Origin: Buchananella sp. 14KM1171 | GTDB lineage: Bacteria; Actinomycetota; Actinomycetes; Actinomycetales; Actinomycetaceae | Assembly (NCBI RefSeq): GCF_041380365.1 | Contig: NZ_CP159981.1 | Coordinates: forward strand, 2,108,001 to 2,172,000 | Reading direction: 5' to 3' | DNA length: 64,000 nucleotides | Shown here: positions 8,497 to 17,829 of the stretch, in pieces | How the letters are laid out: every line of letters starts with the position of its first letter | How positions within the stretch are numbered: the first letter of the stretch is position 1 | Notes under the pieces: generated by a model | Database searches by the model: none | What the model was told of the DNA's origin: nothing | The model's input: only the letters and a program-made list of their open reading frames with translations | Program-made: the position numbers and the translations under genes

Positions 8497-9483
8497 CTAC
8501 CAGTTGGCGTGGACGTGTTCGCGGATGCGCTCGTCATAAATGCGCTCCAGCGCGTCCAACTGCGGCGTCGTCAGCGGCGCCAACTGCCCCGCCTGCGCAT
8601 TGGCCCGCGCCTGCTCCGGGTTGCGTGCGCCGGGAATCACCACGCTCACGCCCGGCTGGTCAACGATCCACCGCAGCGCGAACTGCGCGGTCGTCGCGCC
8701 CGGCGGCGTCAACGCTGCCACCTCCCGCGCCGCCGCCACCCCGACCTCGAAAGGCACGCCAGAGAACGTCTCTCCCTTGTCGAAAGCCTCACCGTGGCGG
8801 TTGTAGGAGCGGTGGTCGGAGGCGGCGAACTGAGTCGACTCGTCGTACTTGCCAGACAACAACCCCGACGCGAGCGGGACCCGGGCGATGATCCCCACCC
8901 CGGCCGCCGCAGCGGCGGGCAACACCTGCTCCAGTGGCTTACGGCGAAACGCGTTGAGAATGATCTGCACGCTCGCCACGTTCGGACGGGCGATGGCGGT
9001 GAGGGCCTCGGCCACGGTCTCCACCGACACGCCGTAAGCCCTCATGCGGCCCTCATCGACCATAGCGTCGAGCTCGTCGAACACGGCGTCGGTGCTGAAC
9101 ACCGACGTGGGCGGGCAGTGCAGCTGCACAAGGTCCAGGCAGTCCACACCGAGATTGGCGCGGGAACGGTCATTCCAGGCGCGGAAGTTAGCCCCGTTGT
9201 AGGCCTGCGCCACGTGCGGGTTGGCGCGCCGGCCCATCTTCGTGGCCACGGTGATTGAGGCGTCGGAGCGCTCACGCAGGAACCGGCCCACAAGCTGCTC
9301 GCTGCGACCATCGCCGTAGACGTCGGCCGTGTCGAAGAAGTTGACCTCGGCGTCCGCAGCCGCGTGGAGCGTTGCCATCGCGTGCTCCTCGCTCACCTCG
9401 CCCCAGTCCGCGCCCAGCTGCCAGCAGCCCAGACCGATCACAGTGGTGTCGATGCCGAGCCGTTCCATACGCCGTTGTTCCAT
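8497..9483 (-). CDS. Aldo/keto reductase
   Basis: NADPH-dependent carbonyl reductase fold (TIM barrel). Seen: IGLGCWQLGADWG, the catalytic tetrad in FFDTADVYGDG (Asp, Tyr), TKMGRR (Lys) and VQLHCPP (His), and the C-terminal cofactor stretch VVIPGARNPEQARANA. 328 residues, usual length. The best match by eye is the AKR11/12-like YajO/IolS group. ATG at 9483 with TAGGGT at 9490-9495 (minus strand) 6 nt upstream, so a leaderless mRNA is predicted. The physiological substrate is unknown. Confidence 0.9.
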   Translation of the reverse strand: MEQRRMERLGIDTTVIGLGCWQLGADWGEVSEEHAMATLHAAADAEVNFFDTADVYGDGRSEQLVGRFLRERSDASITVATKMGRRANPHVAQAYNGANFRAWNDRSRANLGVDCLDLVQLHCPPTSVFSTDAVFDELDAMVDEGRMRAYGVSVETVAEALTAIARPNVASVQIILNAFRRKPLEQVLPAAAAAGVGIIARVPLASGLLSGKYDESTQFAASDHRSYNRHGEAFDKGETFSGVPFEVGVAAAREVAALTPPGATTAQFALRWIVDQPGVSVVIPGARNPEQARANAQAGQLAPLTTPQLDALERIYDERIREHVHANW

Positions 9484-9645
9484 GCCACTACCCTAAGCCG
9501 GCGCGTTGCGCCGCGCTGCGGTAGCGGGGCGGGGGAGGAGGCGAAGGAGGGCGGGGTGGTTGCAGGCGGGGCGGCGGGGTTCGGCGGAGTGGTGGGTGGG
9601 GCGTCGGGCGCGGTGGTTGCAGGCGGGGCGGCGGGGCCAGCGCAT

Positions 9646-9733
9646 GCGCCGAAACTTGTCATTGGGCGCTGAAACTTGTCCGTAGCGGGGCCGCTGAGGA
9701 CAAGTCCCGGCGGGGTTGGACAAGTTTCGGCGG
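9646..9733. repeat. GCCGAAACTTGTC palindromic repeat element, copy 2
   Basis: Same layout and same length (88 bp) as copy 1: two direct units on the left (9646-9660, 9666-9680) and inverted units GGACAAGTCCCGG (9698-9710) and GGACAAGTTTCGGCGG (9718-9733). It differs from copy 1 at only a few bases. Confidence 0.9.
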
Positions 9734-9854
9734 GAGGAGCGTCGGGCACGGCGAGGTGACGGGCAACACGTGCGGCAGATGCTGAAAACGCCCTAAAACT
9801 ACGCGATGATTAAAGGGATACAGAGTCAAGAAAAGGGCAAAGCCCACAGGGAGC

Positions 9855-9904
9855 GACCACTTGGGGTGGTCAAGAGGCCAAATGGCCCAGGAGGATGCTT
9901 CCTG
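9855..9904 (+). promoter_or_regulatory. pnp mRNA leader hairpins
   Basis: Two short perfect hairpins, GACCAC/GTGGTC (9855-9871) and a CAGGAG-type stem (9888-9904), lie just before the pnp ribosome binding site GAAAGGGG. In E. coli, pnp is autoregulated through RNase III cleavage of a leader stem; a similar role here is inference. Confidence 0.4.
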
Positions 9905-9924
9905 CCTGAAGAGAAAGGGGACCC

Positions 9925-12255
9925 GTGGAGGGTTCTGACTTCCCGTACTCCGAAGCCGTAATCGACAACGGCTCGTTTGGTACCCGCGTAATCCGCTTCG
10001 AGACCGGCCAGCTGGCCCGCCAGGCCGCCGGTAGCGCCGTCGTCCTGCTCGACGAAGAAACCACCCTGCTGTCCGCCACCACCGTGGGCAAGCACCCCAA
10101 GGACCAGTTCGACTTCTTCCCCCTCACCGTCGACGTGGAAGAGCGTCAGTACGCCGCCGGTAAGATCCCCGGCTCCTTCTTCCGCCGCGAGGGCCGTCCC
10201 GGCACCGAGGCCATCCTGGCTGCCCGTCTGATCGACCGCCCGCTGCGCCCCTCCTTCGTCAAGGGCCTGCGCAACGAGGTCCAGGTTGTCGAGACCGTGC
10301 TGTCCGTGCACCCCGACGACGCCTACGACGTGGTCGCCATCAACGCCGCCTCCATGTCCACCCAGCTTTCCGGCCTGCCGTTCTCCGGCCCGGTCGGCGG
10401 TACCCGCATTGCCCTCATCGACGGCCAGTGGGTTGCCTTCCCCCGCTTCAGCGAGCTCGAGCGCGCGGTGTTCTCCATGGTTGTTGCCGGTCGCGTGGTT
10501 GAGACCGCGCAGGGCCAGGACGTCGCCATCATGATGGTGGAGGCCGAGGCCACCGACAACGCCTGGGAGCTCATGCAGGCCGGCGCCCCCGCCCCCACCG
10601 AGACCGTGGTGGCCGAGGGCCTGGAGGCCGCTAAGCCCTTCATCAAGGTCCTGTGCGAAGCCCAGGTAGAGCTAGCCAAGGTTGCCGCCAAGCCGGTGGC
10701 CGAGTTCCCGCTGTTCCTGGACTACACCGACGAGCAGTACGAGCGCGTCAAGGAGGCCACGGGCGACAAGCTGGCCCCCGCCATCTCCATCGTGGAGAAG
10801 CAGGCCCGTGAGGACGCCATCGACGCCGTACGCGACGAGGTGCTGGCCTCCTTCGGTGAGCTGGACGAGCAGGAGACCAAGGACTACAAGGCCGCCTTCC
10901 GTTCCTTCACCAAGGCTGCGGTGCGCCGCAAGGTCCTCACCGAGGGCGTGCGCATGGACGGTCGTAACCTGACCACCATTCGTGCCCTCAACATCGAGGT
11001 GGACGTGCTGCCCCGCGTGCACGGCTCCGCCCTGTTCGAGCGTGGCGAGACCCAGATCCTGGGCGTGACCACCCTGAACATGCTGCGCATGGAACAGCAG
11101 CTGGACAACCTCACCCCGGTTACCCGCAAGCGCTACATGCACAACTACAACTTCCCGCCCTACTCCACCGGTGAGACCGGCCGCGTGGGCTCCCCCAAGC
11201 GCCGCGAGATCGGCCACGGTGCGCTGGCCGAGCGTGCCCTGGTGCCCGTGCTGCCCAGCCGCGAGGAGTTCCCCTACGCGATCCGCCAGGTGAGCGAGGC
11301 CCTGGGCTCCAACGGCTCCACCTCCATGGGCTCCGTTTGCGCCTCCACCCTGTCCCTGCTGGCCGCCGGTGTGCCGCTGCGCGCCCCCGTCGCCGGCATC
11401 GCCATGGGTCTGATGAGCGAGGAGATCGACGGCGAGACCCGCTACTCCGCACTCACCGACATCCTGGGCGCCGAGGACGCCTTCGGTGACATGGACTTCA
11501 AGGTGGCCGGTACCCGCGACTTCGTCACCGCCATCCAGCTGGACACCAAGCTGACCGGCATCCCGGCCTCTGTGCTGGCCGCCGCCCTGGAGCAGGCCCG
11601 CGACGCCCGCCTGTCCATCCTGGACGCCATGACCTCCGTGATCGACGCCCCCGAGGAGATGGCTCCCACCGCTCCGCGCGTGATCGCCCTGCAGGTCCCG
11701 GTGGACAAGATCGGTGAGGTCATCGGCCCGAAGGGCAAGATGATCAACCAGATCCAGGAGGACACCGGCGCCGAGGTCACCATTGAGGACGACGGCACCG
11801 TCTACATCGGTGCCACCGACGGCGCCTCCGCCGAGGCCGCCCGCGCCGCCATTAACGCCATCGCTAACCCGATGATGCCGGAGGTCGGTGAGCGCTTCGT
11901 GGGCACCGTGGTCAAGACCACCACCTTCGGTGCGTTCGTCTCCCTGGCCCCGGGCAAGGACGGCCTGCTGCACATCTCCCAGATTCGTCGTCTGGTCGGT
12001 GGCAAGCGCGTCGAGGCCGTGGAGGAGGTCCTCAACGTGGGCGACCAGGTTGAGGTCGAGCTGGCCGAGATCGACCCGCGCGGCAAGCTCTCCCTGCACG
12101 TGGTGCTCTCCGAGGAGCAGCTGGCTGCCGAGGCCGCCGCTGAGGCCGAGCGCGCCGAGCGTCGCTCCGAGCGTGGCGAGCGCGGCGAGGACGACGGCGA
12201 GCGTCGCCAGCGCCGTCCGCGTCAGCGCACCCGCAAGACCCGCAACGAGGACTGA
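9925..12255 (+). CDS. pnp: Polyribonucleotide nucleotidyltransferase (PNPase / GPSI)
   Basis: Phosphorolytic 3'-5' exoribonuclease and polymerase of the RNA degradation machinery. 776 residues: two RNase PH domains separated by a helical domain ([39 protein letters not shown] in the second), a KH domain ([19 protein letters not shown]) and an S1 domain ([16 protein letters not shown]). It ends in a basic Arg/Glu-rich tail. GTG start with ribosome binding site GAAAGGGG at 9910-9917; no other start fits the family N-terminus. The gene order rpsO-pnp is conserved, although two genes are inserted here. Confidence 0.98.
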   Translation: MEGSDFPYSEAVIDNGSFGTRVIRFETGQLARQAAGSAVVLLDEETTLLSATTVGKHPKDQFDFFPLTVDVEERQYAAGKIPGSFFRREGRPGTEAILAARLIDRPLRPSFVKGLRNEVQVVETVLSVHPDDAYDVVAINAASMSTQLSGLPFSGPVGGTRIALIDGQWVAFPRFSELERAVFSMVVAGRVVETAQGQDVAIMMVEAEATDNAWELMQAGAPAPTETVVAEGLEAAKPFIKVLCEAQVELAKVAAKPVAEFPLFLDYTDEQYERVKEATGDKLAPAISIVEKQAREDAIDAVRDEVLASFGELDEQETKDYKAAFRSFTKAAVRRKVLTEGVRMDGRNLTTIRALNIEVDVLPRVHGSALFERGETQILGVTTLNMLRMEQQLDNLTPVTRKRYMHNYNFPPYSTGETGRVGSPKRREIGHGALAERALVPVLPSREEFPYAIRQVSEALGSNGSTSMGSVCASTLSLLAAGVPLRAPVAGIAMGLMSEEIDGETRYSALTDILGAEDAFGDMDFKVAGTRDFVTAIQLDTKLTGIPASVLAAALEQARDARLSILDAMTSVIDAPEEMAPTAPRVIALQVPVDKIGEVIGPKGKMINQIQEDTGAEVTIEDDGTVYIGATDGASAEAARAAINAIANPMMPEVGERFVGTVVKTTTFGAFVSLAPGKDGLLHISQIRRLVGGKRVEAVEEVLNVGDQVEVELAEIDPRGKLSLHVVLSEEQLAAEAAAEAERAERRSERGERGEDDGERRQRRPRQRTRKTRNED

Positions 12256-12277
12256 GCTCCCGCACGGGTGAGTAGGT

Positions 12278-12317
12278 AAGCGGGGTGGAGCCTTAAAGGT
12301 TCCACCCCGCTTCCTTG
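12278..12317 (+). terminator. Rho-independent terminator of pnp
   Basis: Stem AAGCGGGGTGGA/TCCACCCCGCTT around an 11-nt region that itself pairs (CC/GG), followed by CCTTGTTG. It begins 23 nt after the stop. Confidence 0.85.
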
Positions 12318-12384
12318 TTGCGTGGTTGCGGCGCGCGTGGCCGCGAGCGCTGTTGGCCGACGTCGCCCACCCACGCCGTCGTTA

Positions 12385-12466
12385 TGTGGCGCCGCCGTTT
12401 TGTGGCGCCGCGATTGTGCGGCGCCGCCGTTTTGTGGCGCCGCGATTGTGTGGCGCCGCCGCTTTG
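12385..12466. repeat. GC-rich tandem repeat TGTGGCGCCGC
   Basis: Five alternating units of 14-18 nt: long units TGTGGCGCCGCCGTTT (with variants) at 12385, 12415 and 12447, and short units TGTGGCGCCGCGAT at 12401 and 12433. Each contains the GGCGCC palindrome. The block plus its flanking inverted GGCCGACGTCG motifs looks like a small MITE-like element. Confidence 0.85.
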
Positions 12467-12560
12467 CCCGGCCGCGTGGGCGCACAGGTGCGGGTGCGAC
12501 GTCGGCCACCAACGCCGCCTCCGGTGAGGCGCCCGGCGGGAGGGCCAATAGACTCTAGGG

Positions 12561-13991
12561 GTGCGTTTTTCCACTCTGCCCGGCGACGAGGCCGCCCAGT
12601 CCGACCCCTCCCTTTCCGTCCAGCCCGGCGGGGGCGTGCTCACCCCGCCCACGATCGAGCTGCCGCTGACCGGCGCGGGCAGCGAGTTCACCATCCAGGA
12701 CGGCTCCTCGCAGCTGCAGCGCACCATCCTGCCGGGCGGTACCCGCGTGCTCACCGAGGTACTGCCCGGGGCGCAGTCGGTGACAATCGGCATGTGGGTG
12801 GCGGCGGGCTCGCGCGACGAGCGCGACGGCGAACACGGTGCCACCCACTTCCTGGAGCACCTGCTGTTCAAGGGCACGCCCACGCGCAGCGCAGAGCAGA
12901 TCGCCGCCACCCTGGACGCGGTGGGCGGCGACCTGAACGCGGCCACGGGCAAGGAGTACACCGCCTACCACGCGCGTGTGCTGGGCGTGGACCTGCCGCT
13001 GGCGGTGGAGGTGCTGGGGGACATGGTGACCTCCTGCCTGCTGGACCGCCAGGAGTTTGCGCGCGAGCGCGAGGTGATCCTGGACGAGCTGGCGATGGCC
13101 GCCGACGACCCCACCGACGTGGTCCACGAGGAGTTCTGCGCGGCCGCGCAGCACGGCGGCGAGCTGGCCCGCCCGGTGGGAGGCACGGCGCAGACGGTGA
13201 AGGCGATCGCGTGGGAGTCGGTGCGCGAGCACTACGACCGCGTCTACCACGCCCCGGAGCTGGTGGTCGTGGCGGCGGGCGCGGTCAACCACGCCCAGCT
13301 GGTGGAGCTGGTGGCGCGCGCCCTGGAACGCGGCGGCTGGCTGGCGGGGGAGGAGGCGCCCCGTGGCCGACGCTCGGGCGGTCAGGCCCCGGCCCTGGAG
13401 AGCGGCCAGGTGCGCAGCGTGCGCCGGCCGGTCGAGCAGGCCCACCTGGTGCTGGGGGCGCGCTCGTTCGCGGCGGGCACGGCGCAGCGCTGGCCCATGT
13501 CCGTGTTCCTGTCGGTGCTGGGCGGTGGCATGAGCTCGCGCCTGTTCCAGGAGGTGCGGGAGAAGCGCGGCTGGGCCTACTCCACCTACTCCTACGATTC
13601 GCGCTACTCCGATTCGGGCCACTTTGGCCTGTACGCGGGTTGCGCCCCGAGCCGGGTGCACGACGTTACCTCCGTCCTGCTCGAGCAGTGGTACGCCATG
13701 GCCAGCGAGGGTCCCACTGCGGAGGAGATGGCGCGCGCTCGCGGGCAGCTGCGCGGCTCCCTGGTGCTAGGCCTGGAGGACACCGGTGCACGCATGTTCC
13801 GGCTTGGGCACGCCGAGATCGTTTATGGACACCTCACCCCGGTCGAGCGAATGGTGGAGCGCATGGAGGCGGTGACGGCCGCCGACGTTGCTGCGGTGGC
13901 CAGCCGCCTGTGGGCCGCCCCGCGCGCCTTCGCCCTGGTGGGGCCCAAGGGGGCCTCGGCAAGCCTGGAAGAGCTGGTGGCGCGAGCCTAG
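12561..13991 (+). CDS. M16-family zinc peptidase (PepR / processing-peptidase-like)
   Basis: Pitrilysin-family metallopeptidase commonly found after pnp in Gram-positive bacteria. Seen: zinc motif HFLEHLLF (HxxEH) with the downstream Glu in the EYTAYHARVL region, RDE, and the C-terminal half with GGGMSSRLFQEVREKRGWAYS, which is the conserved substrate-chamber signature. 476 residues; the N-terminal extension of about 60 residues is longer than usual. GTG at 12561, with a TAGACT -10 6 nt upstream, so it is leaderless. The true target is unknown. Confidence 0.93.
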   Translation: MRFSTLPGDEAAQSDPSLSVQPGGGVLTPPTIELPLTGAGSEFTIQDGSSQLQRTILPGGTRVLTEVLPGAQSVTIGMWVAAGSRDERDGEHGATHFLEHLLFKGTPTRSAEQIAATLDAVGGDLNAATGKEYTAYHARVLGVDLPLAVEVLGDMVTSCLLDRQEFAREREVILDELAMAADDPTDVVHEEFCAAAQHGGELARPVGGTAQTVKAIAWESVREHYDRVYHAPELVVVAAGAVNHAQLVELVARALERGGWLAGEEAPRGRRSGGQAPALESGQVRSVRRPVEQAHLVLGARSFAAGTAQRWPMSVFLSVLGGGMSSRLFQEVREKRGWAYSTYSYDSRYSDSGHFGLYAGCAPSRVHDVTSVLLEQWYAMASEGPTAEEMARARGQLRGSLVLGLEDTGARMFRLGHAEIVYGHLTPVERMVERMEAVTAADVAAVASRLWAAPRAFALVGPKGASASLEELVARA

Positions 13992-14116
13992 GGCGTTGGT
14001 GATTTGTGGGTGGCGCGGGTGGCCAGCACTAGGCGGTGCGGCGGTTTGGAGGCCTGGCGCCCATTTGTCGGGACGCTCTGGGCTGCCCTGGCCCCACCTT
14101 CGCTAGGCTGGCGGCC

Positions 14117-14863
14117 ATGACTATCGCCGTTGCCGTGTTGGGCGCCGCCGGGCGCATGGGGTCTACCGTTTGCCGCGCCGTGGAGGGCGCGCCCGACATG
14201 GAGCTGGTGGCCCGTCTGGACGCCGGGGACCAGATCACTAAGGAGTCACTGGGCGGCGCGCAGGTGGTCGTGGACTTCACCGTGCCGTCGGTGGCGGAGG
14301 GCAACGTGCACGCCGTCCTGGACGCCGGTGCCGACGTGGTGGTGGGCACCACCGGCTGGGATGACGCCTCCCGTGCCCGCGTGGCCGAGCACCTGGAGCG
14401 CCTACCCGAGCGCTCCGTGCTGATTGCCCCGAACTTCGCGCTCTCCGCAGTGCTGGCCATGCAGTTCGCCGCGAAGGCGGCGCGCTTCTTCGAGTCCGCA
14501 GAGGTGATCGAGCTGCACCACCCCGCCAAGGTGGACGCCCCCAGCGGCACCGCTGCGGCCACCGCGCGCGCGATTGCCACGGCCCGCGCCCAGGCCGGCC
14601 TGGGCGCGGTACCCGACGCCACCGAGACCGACCCGGACGGCGCGCGCGGAGCGCGCGTGGACGGCATCCCGGTCCACGCGGTGCGCCTGCGCGGCCTCAT
14701 GGCCCACGAGGAGGTCCTGTTCGGCAACCCGGGGGAGATGCTCACCATCCGCACCGACACCTTTGACCGCGAGTGCTACATGCCCGGCGTGTTGCTGGCC
14801 GTGCGCAACGTGTCCGGGCGCGGCGGTCTGACCGTCGGCCTGGAGAGCCTCATCGAGATCTGA
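14117..14863 (+). CDS. dapB: 4-hydroxy-tetrahydrodipicolinate reductase
   Basis: NAD(P)H-dependent step of the diaminopimelate/lysine pathway, supplying cross-linking residues of peptidoglycan. Seen: dinucleotide fold VLGAAGRMGSTV, DFTVPS, GTTGWD, and the substrate motif ELHHPAKVDAPSGTA. 248 residues. The ATG at 14117 is chosen because it fits the family N-terminus and has a TAGGCT -10 7 nt upstream (leaderless). The last 34 nt plus following DNA are repeated at 18031, at the junction of the tandem toxin modules. dapA lies about 10 kb downstream. Confidence 0.97.
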   Translation: MTIAVAVLGAAGRMGSTVCRAVEGAPDMELVARLDAGDQITKESLGGAQVVVDFTVPSVAEGNVHAVLDAGADVVVGTTGWDDASRARVAEHLERLPERSVLIAPNFALSAVLAMQFAAKAARFFESAEVIELHHPAKVDAPSGTAAATARAIATARAQAGLGAVPDATETDPDGARGARVDGIPVHAVRLRGLMAHEEVLFGNPGEMLTIRTDTFDRECYMPGVLLAVRNVSGRGGLTVGLESLIEI

Positions 14864-14918
14864 TTGCTCTGCCCAGGCGCTCCACAGCAGGGACGTGCTG
14901 CTTGGACTTAGCTTTCTC

Positions 14919-15455
14919 TCACCGGGGTGGGCGCTTCTCGATAAATTCTGAGAATAGGGGAGCGCCATTCGGATCCAGGTAGGCCGCGAAAAGCTCCTCG
15001 ATGGGAACGGTGAGGCTATGGGATAGTCTGGTCGCTTTTAACGGTCTGTCCGAAAACTCGTATATGCGGATTGGGTACGAGTTACCGGTGTGTGTATCGC
15101 GGAGCGTTGAGTAGTGCTCCTTTATCATGAACGCTTCAAAGCCGGGCTTAATTTTCCGGGCCATGGTGTAGAAGTCTAGTGATGGGAAGTGAAGATCTTC
15201 CCTGTGGTCGTCGCAAAGTGCGGATACTACATACCGTTCGGCGAGTGCTAAGTCGGTGGTGTAGAGCGTGAAGGAGGGTGGGTCGGCGCGCTCATAACTC
15301 CCTAGGCAATATTCCCCGTCCTCTAGTTTGACAACATGGGTTGCGCTAACTGGGGTCACAATTTCGTAGCGGTCATCATGCTCTACGATCCGGCCCTTGA
15401 TCTGGCTGGAAGTTACTAGGCTTATGAAAGTGTTAGAGAATGCAAATTCTACCAT
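14919..15455 (-). CDS. Putative immunity protein for TNT toxin, copy A
   Basis: 178 residues, cytosolic (no signal peptide or TM). It follows the toxin gene directly: its ATG at 15455 overlaps the toxin stop by 7 nt, as is usual for toxin-immunity pairs. Length and place match the immunity factor of the M. tuberculosis TNT toxin (Rv3902c/IFT, about the same size), but homology is not verified. It shares the first residues (MVxFxFS), THVVK, YERxxPPSF and an identical 17-residue end (PNGAPLFSEFIEKRPPR) with copy B, while the centre is strongly diverged. Codon use is visibly less GC-rich than in neighbours, pointing to transfer. Confidence 0.75.
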   Translation of the reverse strand: MVEFAFSNTFISLVTSSQIKGRIVEHDDRYEIVTPVSATHVVKLEDGEYCLGSYERADPPSFTLYTTDLALAERYVVSALCDDHREDLHFPSLDFYTMARKIKPGFEAFMIKEHYSTLRDTHTGNSYPIRIYEFSDRPLKATRLSHSLTVPIEELFAAYLDPNGAPLFSEFIEKRPPR

Positions 15456-17047
15456 TTTGATACCCCTAGATCGATTAGATCTGCCATGGAAACTTCTTTG
15501 CCGTTCTGAATTAATTGCAGCTGTATTGCGCCGCCGGGGTGGCCAAGGTTGGGTGCCGCCTGGGAGATGCGTACTTGCAAGTCTGGCAGTTCCTGAGGGA
15601 ATGCGAGCTGGTTGTAGGGTAGGTCCTTGCATGCTTCTTCAACTGCGCGAGCTTCGAAGCTGTAGACCTTGCCGTCCTTGACTGGAGAGAACCATTTACC
15701 TGTTTTCTTGCCAATCCTGTCGATGACGTGGCCAAATTCCTCCACGTAATCAGACATGGACAATGTTCGTTCGGTTCCTTCGACAGCGGCTGGGCCGTAG
15801 ATAGTTTCGCCGTTGGGGGCGTGGATGCTTGCCCATTCTTCTGCGCTCTTGATTCGTCTGCCCTCATGTTTCCCAAATGGGGCACGCGTTCTTAATAGGT
15901 CACGTCCGGTGGCTCCAGGGCGGAGGGTCTTGCCCCTGACATAGAGATGCCTTGTGTTCACAGCAGCGCGTACTCGTCCGGCGGCATTGTTCAACGCTTT
16001 TGACGTTGCTGTCCATGCTGTCTTGCCGGCAGCATAGATCTTGCTCGCGCCCGTGTTTACCGCCTTGACAGCCCCACGCCCAAAGGTCAAGAACGCGCCC
16101 TTCATCCCACCAGCAGCTTTGAGTGCCCCACCAAAACCCTTCAGTGCCTTCAAAGACGAAACCGCACCGCGCAGGCCGCCTAGGCCGATGCAGCCTAGGC
16201 CGGCGTAGGCGATGGAGAGGAGGGCTTCGCCCCAGGTCTTTTCCCCGCCGATGGCTAGGCCGATGTTGGCTAGTGCGGCGACGAGTCCAGCGATGCCGGC
16301 GATGACTGCTAGTGCTTGGCCTAGTACAGGTACCCAGCACAGGGCCAGGGCTAGGATGCCGGCGATGGCGGCGACCCATTCGGCGATGGTGGCGATCCAG
16401 CCCAGGACCTTAGCGCCATAGTCCTCCCACCAGCCGTCATTGAGCCCATCGGTGGCGGTAACACCCTGGATGGCATCAATAGCGGTCTGCGCGGCTAAGT
16501 CACGCTCCCGGACAGCGTTTTCAACCACCCGGACCTGATTATCAATCCGCTCCTGAGCGGCCGCCGCATCCTGTCCAGCACTGTTAGCTAACCGCGTGTA
16601 ACGCACCTGCTGGTCATGCCCATAGCCGCCCTCATCGTCGATACCCGCGTAGTCGTCGGCCAGGTCCTGGTAGTAGCGCTGGTTGTCGCGGGCCTCATCG
16701 CGCTCCCACTTAGCCTGCCTAGCCGCATACAAAGCATTCAGCGTGTCGGTTTGCACCCGGTCCAACGCCGCCGAGTACGTTTCTAGCGCGTCCCCGGCCG
16801 CGCGGTAACGCCCCTCGGCCTTGCCGATCCCATCGATCAGGGTGTCGCGCTGCTCAAGCAGCGCCGTGACACTCTCGGCCCGCGAGCTTGCCCCAGCCTC
16901 CAGGGTGCGCAGGCTGTCGGCGCAACGCTTGATCGCATCAGCCACACCCCGATACCGGGTGGCGCCATCACGCACCACCACCGCATCCCCCGGGGTGGGA
17001 TCAGCCCCTAATCCTAGGGCGCTCCAGTCAGAAGGCCGCGCACTCAT
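15449..17047 (-). CDS. TNT-domain NAD+ glycohydrolase toxin with T7SS signal domain, copy A
   Basis: Predicted secreted polymorphic toxin that hydrolyses NAD+. Residues about 1-200 (LGLGADPTPGDAVVVRDG, then a long coiled coil) resemble the putative T7SS secretion-signal domain. About 211-270 is a very hydrophobic Ala/Gly-rich stretch able to span membranes, followed by a Gly-rich linker. The last 120 residues fit the tuberculosis necrotizing toxin (TNT) domain: VIDRIG (the Arg of the known active site), WFSP, LPYNQL, LPDLQV and GHPGGAIQ (the catalytic-type Gln). 532 residues from ATG 17047; a TTG at 17053 is an alternative start. The immunity gene overlaps its end. Confidence in the TNT call is high by motif pattern; activity is inferred. 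Confidence 0.87.
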   Translation of the reverse strand: MSARPSDWSALGLGADPTPGDAVVVRDGATRYRGVADAIKRCADSLRTLEAGASSRAESVTALLEQRDTLIDGIGKAEGRYRAAGDALETYSAALDRVQTDTLNALYAARQAKWERDEARDNQRYYQDLADDYAGIDDEGGYGHDQQVRYTRLANSAGQDAAAAQERIDNQVRVVENAVRERDLAAQTAIDAIQGVTATDGLNDGWWEDYGAKVLGWIATIAEWVAAIAGILALALCWVPVLGQALAVIAGIAGLVAALANIGLAIGGEKTWGEALLSIAYAGLGCIGLGGLRGAVSSLKALKGFGGALKAAGGMKGAFLTFGRGAVKAVNTGASKIYAAGKTAWTATSKALNNAAGRVRAAVNTRHLYVRGKTLRPGATGRDLLRTRAPFGKHEGRRIKSAEEWASIHAPNGETIYGPAAVEGTERTLSMSDYVEEFGHVIDRIGKKTGKWFSPVKDGKVYSFEARAVEEACKDLPYNQLAFPQELPDLQVRISQAAPNLGHPGGAIQLQLIQNGKEVSMADLIDLGVSKW

Positions 17048-17070
17048 AGACAACTAATCCCTTCAGGACT

Positions 17071-17445
17071 TTAGGCGATCGAGGTTGTTGGGTGGGTGCT
17101 AGTCCCGCCACCAGTGGCGCCACCAGCGGCGCCAGCGCTACCGCCTCCGGTAGAGCCTTGGCCGTTTAGGGTGTTGGCGCCGTCTTGGTCGAACTTGATC
17201 CAGGCGTCAGCCACGGCCAGCGAGGCCTCGGAGAAGGCTTTGAGGGCGTCGATGAACTTTTGGCGTTTGTCGTCCCAGTCATGGGCAAAACCGCGCACGG
17301 TCTGACTCAAACCCCCATGCCCCACAGCACCGGCAATGGTGTTGGAGTTCGTGTTGGCGCCCTCAAACTCCAAAGCAATCGTCCTAGCCGAGGCCCCAAC
17401 CGTGCCTAGCGCGCCAACATCAACCCTGATGGACTGCAAAACCAC
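17071..17445 (-). CDS. Small ESX-like helical protein, copy A
   Basis: 124 residues. Not recognised at family level, but its size, helical Ala-rich character and place between the WXG100 gene and the toxin suggest an ESAT-6/CFP-10-like secretion partner or targeting factor for the toxin. Seen: SIRVDVGALGTVGASARTIA, then GFAHDWDDKRQKFIDALKAFSEASLAVADAW, i.e. two helices around a GHGGL turn, then a Gly/Ser/Thr-rich disordered tail. GTG start at 17445 with CTAAGGGAGG upstream (minus strand). It lies 23 nt before the toxin. Confidence 0.7.
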   Translation of the reverse strand: MVLQSIRVDVGALGTVGASARTIALEFEGANTNSNTIAGAVGHGGLSQTVRGFAHDWDDKRQKFIDALKAFSEASLAVADAWIKFDQDGANTLNGQGSTGGGSAGAAGGATGGGTSTHPTTSIA

Positions 17446-17529
17446 CCTCCCTTAGCTTTGAACTAGGCCAGCCCCGGGGACACGAATAACGCGCGCGTGC
17501 CCCCGAGGCTGGCAGAGCCAAACAGTGAA

Positions 17530-17829
17530 TCAGCCGCGCAGGGAAGCACTCATCTGGGTGTCCATGTCCACAACCGCGTTGGCGTACTGGGTCAGGAAGT
17601 TACCCAGGGGCTCCATGCTCTCGTTGACCTGCTTCAACCCGTTAGAGAGCTGCTGGAATTGTTCGGAGTAGGCGCCAGAAGCGGCCTGGGTGGTGAAACC
17701 AGAACCGATCAGGCCGTTAACGGCGGCCAGGGCTTCTTGGACCTTGCCGTCGATCTCGGCCTTGATGGAGACCAACTGGCTACCAATACGACGCATCTCT
17801 TCGGGCGTGTAACCATAGGCGTTAGCCAT
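17530..17829 (-). CDS. WXG100-family protein, copy A
   Basis: 99 residues beginning MANAYGYTPEEMRRIGSQL, with two long helices around a GLIGSGFTTQAA turn that stands in for the W-x-G motif, followed by SEQFQQLSNGLKQVNESMEPLGNFLTQYANAV. This is the size and pattern of WXG100/ESAT-6 superfamily T7SS substrates. ATG at 17829 with ribosome binding site AGAAGG. First gene of the minus-strand module, about 85 nt before the ESX-like gene. No ESX ATPase or membrane genes are in the window, so the secretion machine must be elsewhere. Confidence 0.85.
   Translation of the reverse strand: MANAYGYTPEEMRRIGSQLVSIKAEIDGKVQEALAAVNGLIGSGFTTQAASGAYSEQFQQLSNGLKQVNESMEPLGNFLTQYANAVVDMDTQMSASLRG

Larger units (their letters stand above)
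9484..9924. other. Divergent intergenic region AKR-pnp with repeats
   Basis: 441 bp. It holds the AKR leaderless promoter (9490-9495), a 25-bp direct repeat (9555-9579 and 9612-9636, GGTGGTTGCAGGCGG core), copy 2 of the GCCGAAACTTGTC element (9646-9733), a degenerate GAGCGTCGGGCAC motif, and the pnp leader with hairpins at 9855-9871 and 9888-9904. No gene is seen. Confidence 0.7.
12256..12560. other. Intergenic region pnp-pepR with tandem repeat
   Basis: 305 bp, no gene. After the pnp terminator comes a tandem repeat (12385-12466). It is flanked by inverted copies of the GGCCGACGTCG motif (12355-12365 and 12497-12509), followed by the leaderless pepR promoter TAGACT at 12549-12554. Confidence 0.65.

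Noticed and set aside
15511..15885. Small minus-strand frame rich in basic residues inside the toxin genes (also 18718-19086)
   Set aside because: Present in both copies only because the toxin DNA is duplicated; no ribosome binding site and wholly inside the TNT coding frame.
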